DNA from: Chrysomallon squamiferum
Lineage: Eukaryota; Mollusca; Gastropoda; Neomphalida; Peltospiridae
Length of the DNA stretch: 17,500 nt
Assembly: GCA_012295275.1 (NCBI GenBank)
Contig: CM022673.1
Coordinates: forward strand, 5,975,311 to 5,992,810
Direction: 5' to 3'
Part shown: piece by piece, positions 10,695 to 17,500 of the stretch
How the letters are laid out: each line of letters starts with the position of its first letter
Position numbering within the stretch: the first letter of the stretch is position 1
Notes under the pieces: generated by a model
Told to the model about the DNA's origin: nothing
Database searches by the model: none
The model's input: only the letters and a program-made list of their open reading frames with translations
Translations under genes and position numbers: made by a program

Positions 10695-10910
10695 AATTGT
10701 TCACAAAACTTAAAAGTCAACAATAATTTCAAACAAATTTCTTAAATTAAATTTACTCACTGAATTTCAAAAACGCACAAAGCCTAAATTTTGACAATAA
10801 ATTTCAACCATTCGCAAACTTATGATAAAAGATTAAATTTGAATCATTCACAAAACTCAGAATTAAACATTTGATATGAAAAATGTTCACAAAACTTATA
10901 AACAAAAGTT
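10695..10910. repeat. Degenerate tandem repeat, about 37-39 bp period
   Basis: Variants of TTCACAAAACTTA recur near 10699, 10811, 10850 and 10887. The last three are spaced 37-39 bp. Intervening TTAAATTT and TTTCAA words also recur. It is old and diverged. Confidence 0.5.
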
Positions 10911-12065
10911 TGGCACTATAAAAAATAAACTTCATTATTGCTGTACATATAAAAGGGAACAATGAACAAACAAAAATGTATATAACAATTTTTACATTTT
11001 TTGTTAACGTAACAATAACATGGAATTTTCAATATTTTTATAACTAGTTACAGTCACTGAAGAAATAACAAATTTTCATTGTTCTTTATAATTACTTGTG
11101 ATATTAGTAAAAAAAACTCACAGAAATGTATAGTGAGACATTTAAGCAATTATAGACTATTTGTCTCATTTTCAAGTAATTTTGTTGTTGTTATTATAAT
11201 TGTTTAGTTTCTATATTAAAACTGTTACTATTTTTAATACAGAAATGTACTTGTTCATTATAATTATATTTGTATATTTAATTTTTCTAGGATTTATATA
11301 TTATATCATCTAGAATGTTTTATGTAGCTAAAATATATTTCCATGACTGACCATAATTTGTTTTGTGTGATGGTAATTATAACAAAATAATATTTAAAAA
11401 AAAAAAAAAATGTAAAATATATTAATGTGACAGGTTCATTATTTTCATTTATTACTAATTTTAAATGGTATTTTAAATACAACTGTAATTAGCTAAATTC
11501 AAAATATTTTTCATCTTGTTTTTCATTTCAAGTAAATCTGCAAATTCAGTTTGAATTTTAGTGTTTCTTAGATTATTATTATTATTAATATTATTATTCC
11601 TATTCCTATTCCTATTACTATTACTATTACAATAACATTTCATTTTGGGAAAATACAAAATTACCATTTTTTATTGAAGTAAATATTGTTACAGATATTA
11701 TTATTCCATATTCTAACAGAAGGATATATAACAAAGTTCTCTTGTTGGAAAACATAGTTTATACATCACTTTTGATTTGTATTTGGACATAGTATAAATA
11801 TTACATATAATAGTCACACATATCTGTTATTTAGCTATAAGCAAAATCACAGAATTATCTAAAATGAATCAAAAGGAAGCTCGAAAGAATCATTCATGTA
11901 ATAATTATATGCAAACAACAATGGAGTGGAAGTTAATTAGTGTATGTACATAATTAATATTTTTAAAACAGTAATAATAATAACAATAACAAGAAGAAGA
12001 TGAAGAAGAAGATATTAATTTAAATATTCTGGATCTAAATTTGATAGTGGAAATTATTTATATGA
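10911..12065. other. Intergenic AT-rich DNA, no gene seen
   Basis: AT-rich, with A runs near 11397-11410, a hexamer array at 11597-11629 and AAG patches near 11990-12012. No exon or RNA gene is supported. Confidence 0.45.
11570..11629. repeat. (ATT)n plus (ATTCCT)3-(ATTACT)3 hexamer array
   Basis: An ATT tract (11570-11597) continues into three ATTCCT and about three ATTACT hexamers. Reading the hexamer as a mutated pair of ATT units explains the array. Confidence 0.85.
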
Positions 12066-12088
12066 TTTAAAAAAAAAAAAAAAAATTC

Positions 12089-12089
<1 letters not shown>

Positions 12090-12174
<85 letters not shown>

Positions 12175-12231
12175 TAATTTACTCTTGTTTTTCATTAGTT
12201 GTGTGTTTGTCAAATATATATATATATATAA
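12090..12231. repeat. Compound (CT)n-(AT)n microsatellite with nearby (TA)n
   Basis: About 29 CT units (12090-12148) run straight into about 13 AT units (12149-12174). A second (TA)n follows at 12213-12231. A run of A (12069-12085) precedes the CT tract. Confidence 0.95.
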
Positions 12232-12703
12232 GCAGACATGTATATTAAGAATCAGTAGGTATGTTTGTTTGCACATGTATTATTACACAAATGATAAATT
12301 ACACAAAATGGCTATCACATTCAGGCTTATCATACTCCGATTGTCAGAGCCAAATTTTTAAACTTTACATTCATCATTCAACAAATTCATCTCACAACAG
12401 CTGGCAGAGAAAATTAAATGTTATAAGTTTTTTTTTTTTTTTTTTTAAAAAACAGGTTTGTGGAGAAGAAAACAACATTAAAAAGAAGAAGAAGAAAAAA
12501 GCTGTTTAACGTAATAAATATCACATGAGAGTTGTTAACAGTTAACCTGAAGAAACATTAAAATGAGGTATTGCACTAGAAATGATGATGTAAAGCATAG
12601 CTTGATGCTTCATTATTTGTTGTCATGGTTGTTGTTGTTGCTGTAAGAAACAAGTAAAAAAATCTCAAGCAGAAAGAACCTTTGGATATATTTACAAATT
12701 TTC
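12232..12703. other. Intergenic DNA, no gene seen
   Basis: Contains T18 at about 12429-12446 followed by an acceptor-like AAAACAG and a Lys-rich short frame that ends at 12509. The lysines come from an AAG repeat. No family is recognisable. Confidence 0.4.
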
Positions 12704-13464
12704 TGATGTTGATGAAATAGGATTTACCGGATTTTTACTGCTGATGAAACATTATTACCAGATTTTTTACTGCTGATGAATCAGGATTACCAGATTTTTT
12801 ACTGCTGATGAAACAGGATTACCAGATTTTTTACTGCTGATGAAACAGGATTACCAGATTTTTTACTGCTGATGAAACAGGATTACCAGATTTTTACTGT
12901 TGATGAAATATAATTTATAAGATTTTTACTATTGATGAAATAGAATTACCACATTTTTAGTGTTACAGGGGAGTGAACAGGTGTTGGTAAAAAAAAGGGG
13001 GAAATTATTAAACTGCATAAATGGGCTGCAGTGCAGATAAAAGATTTTCTTGAAAAAGTGCAAGAAAGCAGTGGGCAGCCCCTGCAGTATCTTCCCATTC
13101 CCATTTCTTTTGTTGGACTCTGGTCTATTTTGTTTCAAGTCTATAAATTTCACACTCATGATGAAGGAGGATTAACAGATTTTACTATTAATGAAATACG
13201 AGTTACAAGATTTTTGCTATTGATGAAACAGAATTATCAGATTTTCACTGTTGATGAAACAGAATTATCAGATTTTCACTGTTGATGAAACAGAATTATC
13301 AAATTTTCACTGTTGATGAAACAGAATTATCAGATTTTCACTATTGATGAAACAGGACTATCAAATTTTCACTGTTGATGAAACAGGTTTACCACAACTT
13401 TAACAATTATAAACTATAGTTGATGAACTGGGTTTTACCAGAATTTTTCAGTTGATGAAATGGC
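12704..13464. repeat. 31-32 bp minisatellite, two sub-arrays around a unique core
   Basis: Sub-array 1 (12704-12960) has about eight units of 32 bp with the consensus core CTGCTGATGAAACAGGATTA followed by CCAGATTTTTTA. Sub-array 2 (13157-13464) has about eight units of 31 bp with TTGATGAAACAGAATTATCA then GATTTTCACTG. A non-repeated core of about 196 bp (12961-13156) separates them. Units in the middle of each sub-array are nearly identical; outer units are degraded. The unit length is not a multiple of three, so it is not coding. Confidence 0.9.
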
Positions 13465-13476
13465 TAATAATAAAAC

Positions 13477-14381
<905 letters not shown>

Positions 14382-14723
14382 TCAGACAAATGTATTTTTC
14401 ATATTTACACCTTCTGGTAATCCTAACTGTCTTTGCTGCTCAGAGGTCAGCTGGCTAGCTGGCTGGCCACTCCCAGTGACCTGTGCATCCAAATCACTAG
14501 AAGAATGACGTTCTGGCTGGCTGGATGCTTCAGGATCTGCTGCTGCTGCTGCTGCTGCTGATTGGATGTCTCCCATCGGTGAGAGTTCTGATTGGCTGGT
14601 GAGATTGGAGGAGGGTGATGATTGGCTGATGAGAGGCTGAGTTTGACTGGAATGGTTGCTGGGTGGAGATGTTGGTGATAAGGAATCAATGGGTTGCCTA
14701 CCTTCTTGTGGAACCTCATCAAC
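14382..14723 (-). CDS. erg: ERG channel tail exon E (terminal, poly-Ala, PDZ-like C-terminus)
   Basis: The acceptor TCTCTTCCAG precedes 14723 and the exon is phase 0. It encodes 113 residues from VDEVPQEG to NTFV, then TGA at 14384-14382. It is Ser/Gln/Pro-rich and probably disordered. Three SQS-type units share the codons AGC CAA TCA or close variants. A (GCA)7 run encodes Ala328-334. No recognisable domain is present. The end of the protein, T-F-V, fits a class I PDZ ligand. Confidence 0.85.
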   Translation of the reverse strand, partial: VDEVPQEGRQPIDSLSPTSPPSNHSSQTQPLISQSSPSSNLTSQSELSPMGDIQSAAAAAAADPEASSQPERHSSSDLDAQVTGSGQPASQLTSEQQRQLGLPEGVNMKNTFV

Positions 14724-14833
14724 CTGGAAGAGAAAAAAAAAAAAAAACTAAATAAATAATAACAATAACAATAACAATAAATAAATAAATAACAAACATT
14801 ATTAAAAACAATTATAAAACAATAACAATACAA

Positions 14834-14864
<31 letters not shown>

Positions 14865-16610
14865 ATTATTTGTTTAATGTGATTATAAAATTTAACAACA
14901 ATATAATTATAATTATAATTATTTGTAAAATTTGTTTAAAAGTGATCAAAAATATTTTTAAAAATTATACTTTTCAGGAAGATTCAAAATATCTGAATTT
15001 TAAAAAAAACAAATTTTCAAACAAATTCAACAGCTACCAGATATAATAACAATAATAATAATAATAAAAATAATAATAAAAACATGATATAAATTCTGAC
15101 CTGATGTGAGTGAGGGTACAGTGAAGGTGCTGGGGGTGGAGGGAAGTCAAAGTTTCCTTCGTACTCTGGTGGGGGATAAATGTCAGTAGGAGGGGGAGGG
15201 AAGTTCCCATCACTGGAGTCACCTGAATCCCCTGGTGGCGAGTCATCAGAGTGGTCTTCTCTTGGCACAGTCTGATGGCGGAGTATTTTCAGAATCATTG
15301 CAATGTCTGAACTCATTTTGTTCTCTAACCTTGACAGCTGACTGTAAGATAAAGAGAAAAGTTCACTAAAACGACAAGAAAAAACAGCAAGAGATCGTAG
15401 AAAAATCACACCATGCAATAACACAAAATCATTTTATGAATCACTAAAGTCATCACAAAATCACTAGAATCATTCTGTAAATCAACAGAATCATTCTACA
15501 AATCGCTAAAATTGTTATATAACATCACTAAAGCCTAATCATTCTTTATACAAATTGTACCAATCACTTACAAAATCACTCTTCAAAATCACTTCACTCT
15601 ACAAACATGACTAACCTCGCCAGGTCTTCCAGCCGTCTCTCTACGTCCACCGGGCTGGACGGTCCAGTGTGCACTGACCCATCGGGAAGAAGAATTCGAT
15701 GTTGCATGGTGTACAGGCCACCTTCATCAAACTGAGACTGGCTTGAGGGACTGGACACTGGAAGAGTCATGCTGGACGTTGACTTGGGAACACTGGACAT
15801 TGATGTCCCCTTGTGCTGCGAAAATTTGAATGTCAGAGAGAAATTGTCAGTTAAAACATTGAGATCAAGTGGGAAAAAAAAAAGGGGGTTTAATATTATA
15901 AAATAAAAAAATAAAATTTAAAGATGGAATGGTTAGTTATAAACAGTGTTGTAAAGCTTAAATATGAAGAAAAGTATTTGTTGGTTATGACATAAAGTAA
16001 AAGTAAATTAAAAATAGAAAATTATTCATTAATTATAATACAAAAAATTAAAATTTAAAGAGTAAATAGGTATTTGTTAATTATAATTTAAAATAACCAA
16101 TTTTAGGTAAAGTACTTGTAAATTATGATATAAAGACAAAAATTAAAGTTAAAAAAGTATTTGTTAATTATAATATAAAGATAAAACAGAGATAAAAAGG
16201 TATTTGTTAATTATAATACAAAAATGAAAATGGATATGGAGGATTCTTTAGGGGGTAGAATTTTGAGAAATCTAAAGATAGAAAAGAGATTTGTTATTTA
16301 TATTATATAAACAGAGACAGATGTAAGAATTACTTATTTGCTAACAGTGTGAATACTTCACGGTTAAATGAAATTTTTAAAAATCATTTTTTACCGGAGG
16401 TTCTGGACTTTGTTCCTGTAGAAGGGGAGCCGACTCTTGTGACTTTTTGCTTACATCGTATCTGCCAGTCATAGCGTTCATTAGAGAACTCACACCTGAG
16501 AGTGCTGCCCCTTTGCAAAATTTAATCATTGAATATATTATGTGAATAGAATAACATGCTTAAATGCTTTTTAAAACAAAACAAAATTTTTATAACAAAA
16601 ACAAATAGTA

Positions 16611-16666
<56 letters not shown>

Positions 16667-16710
16667 AAAAAGCATTATAATTATTAGTTTAAAAAATTAT
16701 TATTGGTACA

Positions 16711-16757
<47 letters not shown>

Positions 16758-17187
16758 CATTATTATTATTATTATGTCAGAATTAAATAAATAAATTAAT
16801 TAATAGATTTTCTATCCCTAATATATTAACATGATAATAATAACCACAAATAACTTCAAAAATAATATTCAAAATTCTTAATTATTATTTATAAACCCAT
16901 GTCTGTTAGAGTTATTCCCCCTTTACCTGCAAAAGATGGCAGTCCTCCTGCTACTTGCTTCTTTCTGTCATCTTTTGCTGGAAAATTGAAATTCGCTGGC
17001 GTCACATCCTGACCCGCCTTGGCAGCAGTGAACTCCAGTATGCCTGCACCACTCTCACGCACCTCGTCATCATCAGCATCATCAAATTCACCAGATATGA
17101 CAGCATCCTGCTCTTCATCCACTTTATATGTCTGACTGAAACTGTTTAATTTTCGGCACTTTGTGCGGTAGCTAGATCCAGGATCAT
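14382..17187 (-). CDS. erg: ERG-type (KCNH2/6/7) voltage-gated K+ channel, C-terminal five exons; 5' part beyond window
   Basis: In minus-strand order the exons are 17187-16927, 16510-16395, 15815-15616, 15341-15101 and 14723-14382. They total 1160 nt and encode 385 residues plus TGA. All introns are GT-AG and frames match. The strongest evidence is PVDVERRLEDLA joined to QLSRLENKMSSDIAMILKIL (window residues 181-212). It aligns with the hERG C-terminal coiled coil, which reads DVESRLDALQ then RLSADMATVLQLL. ALSGVSS in the second exon resembles the hERG FSGVSN segment. ERG channels are tetrameric membrane K+ channels that repolarise excitable cells; this part is the cytoplasmic tail. The PAS, S1-S6 and CNBHD exons are not present and should lie above 17500. 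The distal tail is Pro-rich, then Ser/Gln-rich, and ends in NTFV. Which vertebrate paralogue is closest cannot be said. Confidence 0.9.
14538..14558 (-). repeat. erg: (GCA)7 coding trinucleotide repeat, poly-Ala
   Basis: Seven GCA codons on the minus strand give seven alanines in the ERG tail. In another frame the same repeat would read as poly-Gln; the frame set by the splice junctions is alanine. It could vary in length between individuals. Confidence 0.85.
14750..14867. repeat. erg: AAT/AAC/AAAT repeats in ERG intron D-E
   Basis: Interrupted ACAATA and AAATA units end in a clean (AAAT)n at about 14831-14867. It lies just upstream (minus strand) of the exon E acceptor. Confidence 0.88.
15041..15082. 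repeat. erg: (AAT)n in ERG intron D-E
   Basis: Starts about 20 bp inside the intron from the exon D donor. The minus-strand Leu-rich frame through it is an artefact of read-through into the intron. Confidence 0.92.
15101..15341 (-). CDS. erg: ERG channel tail exon D (coiled coil end, proline-rich motifs)
   Basis: The acceptor TCTTACAG precedes 15341 and the donor GTCAGA starts at 15100. It encodes Ser192 to Gln272. QLSRLENKMSSDIAMILKIL completes the coiled coil. Then come an acidic Ser/Asp stretch and a proline-rich segment with FPPPP (239-243), PPEY (249-252) and FPPPP (258-262). hERG also has a PPxY motif a short way after its coiled coil, known to bind Nedd4-family ubiquitin ligases. Confidence 0.9.
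15425..15600. repeat. Degenerate short repeat in ERG intron C-D
   Basis: Words such as AAAATCACT, GAATCATTCT and ACAAATC recur about every 20-30 bp through the intron downstream of ERG exon C. No single clean unit can be defined. Confidence 0.45.
15616..15815 (-). CDS. erg: ERG channel tail exon C (start of coiled coil)
   Basis: The acceptor TTTTCGCAG precedes 15815 and the donor GTTAGT starts at 15615. It encodes residues 126-191 plus two bases of Ser192. A Ser-rich first part is followed by GGLYTMQHRILLPDGSVHTG, then SSPVDVERRLEDLA, the first heptads of the C-terminal tetramerising coiled coil. Confidence 0.9.
15974..16310. repeat. Degenerate tandem repeat, about 45 bp period, in ERG intron
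   Basis: The core GTATTTGTTAATTATAATAT recurs with starts near 15974, 16022, 16070, 16112, 16158, 16200 and about 16288. Spacings are 42-48 bp, with one double step. It lies between ERG exons B and C. Confidence 0.75.
16395..16510 (-). CDS. erg: ERG channel tail exon B
   Basis: Encodes GAALSGVSSLMNAMTGRY followed by DVSKKSQESAPLLQEQSPEPP (residues 87-125). The SGVSS core matches a short conserved ERG-tail motif. The donor GTAAAA starts at 16394. Two AG acceptors six bases apart are possible (exon start 16510 or 16504) and both keep frame. With the second, two residues (GA) are lost. Confidence 0.85.
16618..16774. repeat. erg: Two (ATT)n tracts in ERG intron A-B
   Basis: Tracts at 16618-16666 and 16710-16774 are separated by about 44 bp of AT-rich DNA. 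Confidence 0.94.
16927..17187 (-). CDS. erg: ERG channel tail exon A (acidic linker)
   Basis: The acceptor, read on the minus strand, is TTATTACAG just before 17187; the donor GTAAAG starts at 16926. The first two bases complete a codon split with an upstream exon. It encodes 86 full residues: a basic start (SSYRTKCRK), an acidic stretch (GEFDDADDDEVRE) and a basic end (KDDRKKQ), then GGLPSFA. It corresponds to the poorly conserved linker between the CNBHD and coiled coil in ERG channels. The reading frame continues upstream into an (ATT)n tract that would give a run of isoleucines; that part is intron. Confidence 0.85.
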
Positions 17188-17189
17188 CT

Positions 17190-17190
<1 letters not shown>

Positions 17191-17250
<60 letters not shown>

Positions 17251-17353
17251 TGATAATAATAATAATGATAATGATGACAACAACAACAACAATAACAATA
17301 ATAATAATGATGACATTAATAATAAGAAGAAACATAATGATAATAAGAATAAC

Positions 17354-17407
<54 letters not shown>

Positions 17408-17408
17408 T
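17191..17408. repeat. erg: Long (AAT)n-rich region abutting ERG exon A acceptor
   Basis: Pure AAT (17191-17248) passes into interrupted AAT/GAT/AAC units and pure AAT again (17356-17408). On the minus strand it is T-rich (ATT)n ending 1-3 bases from the CAG acceptor, so it serves as the polypyrimidine region. The poly-Ile and poly-Leu frames here are artefacts. Confidence 0.93.
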
Positions 17409-17500
17409 TTCAATTTTAGTATCATTAACCTGATGTTATTGCCAAAAACATTAATAATTACAATAACAACAACAACAATAATAAATCTATATCAGGTAAA
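17409..17500 (-). other. erg: ERG intron upstream of exon A, continuing past window edge
   Basis: AT-rich DNA with AAC/AAT units; no coding exon recognised on the minus strand. The preceding ERG exons are expected at higher coordinates. Confidence 0.5.

Noticed and set aside
12067-12276. Arg-Glu repeat open frame on the minus strand
   Set aside because: It is a translation of (GA)n next to (AT)n, with no unique coding sequence.
12261-12509. Lys-rich short frame after a T18 tract with an acceptor-like CAG
   Set aside because: The lysines are an AAG repeat, there is no upstream exon, and no family match is visible.
13031-13285. 84-residue frame through the minisatellite core
   Set aside because: The frame runs into 31 bp repeat units that shift frame each copy. 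It shows no domain and no splice context.
12704-13464. CTGATGAAAC in the minisatellite as a hammerhead ribozyme core or C/D snoRNA box
   Set aside because: There is no stem II between CTGATGA and GAAA, no paired arms with a cleavage site, and no D box at a workable distance. The word recurs simply because the unit repeats.
14447-14833. Minus-strand frame with poly-Gln overlapping the last ERG exon
   Set aside because: The splice junction sets phase 0 in another frame, in which the repeat is poly-Ala and the frame reaches NTFV. The poly-Gln frame also needs intron sequence.
16889-17425. Open frame of 178 residues beginning with a long isoleucine run
   Set aside because: Only 16927-17187 is an ERG exon; the isoleucines are translated (ATT)n intron, and the last residues run past the exon donor.

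Overview
The window is eukaryotic nuclear DNA. It is very AT-rich, has genes split by GT-AG introns, and is crowded with simple-sequence repeats such as (AAT)n, (AAAT)n, (CT)n, (TA)n and (TATC)n. The two proteins and the repeat texture suggest an invertebrate, most likely a lophotrochozoan and possibly a mollusc such as a cephalopod. This taxon call is inference from texture and protein divergence, not proof.

Two real genes can be rebuilt exon by exon, and they converge tail to tail. On the plus strand (3404-6097) is a complete seven-exon gene for an ELL-associated factor (EAF1/EAF2 family, 214 aa). EAF is a nuclear partner of the ELL RNA polymerase II elongation factors. On the minus strand (17187 down to 14382) are the last five exons of an ERG-type voltage-gated potassium channel (KCNH2/6/7 family; seizure in Drosophila, unc-103 in C. 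elegans). They encode 385 residues of the cytoplasmic C-terminus, including the coiled coil. The PAS, transmembrane, pore and cyclic-nucleotide-binding-homology exons would lie beyond 17500. All exon junctions in both genes keep frame.

Layout: 1-3260 is repeat-rich upstream DNA with one island (583-960) that looks like a promoter or an unassigned exon. A candidate EAF promoter lies at about 3260-3400, followed by EAF at 3404-6097. The 8.3 kb between the two stop codons (6098-14381) holds both 3' UTRs, whose ends I cannot fix, plus microsatellites, a 31-32 bp minisatellite in two sub-arrays (12704-13464) and two long (CT)n tracts. The ERG exons and their repeat-filled introns run from 14382 to 17187, and an upstream ERG intron continues to the window edge.

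The two genes have no obvious shared function, and there is no operon or defence-type system here. The most informative observations are short linear motifs in the ERG tail: a PPxY motif between two FPPPP motifs, and a C-terminal NTFV that fits a class I PDZ ligand. Also notable are the compact EAF with two in-frame skippable exons, and the two-subfamily minisatellite around a unique core. No tRNA, rRNA, CRISPR array or intact transposon was seen.
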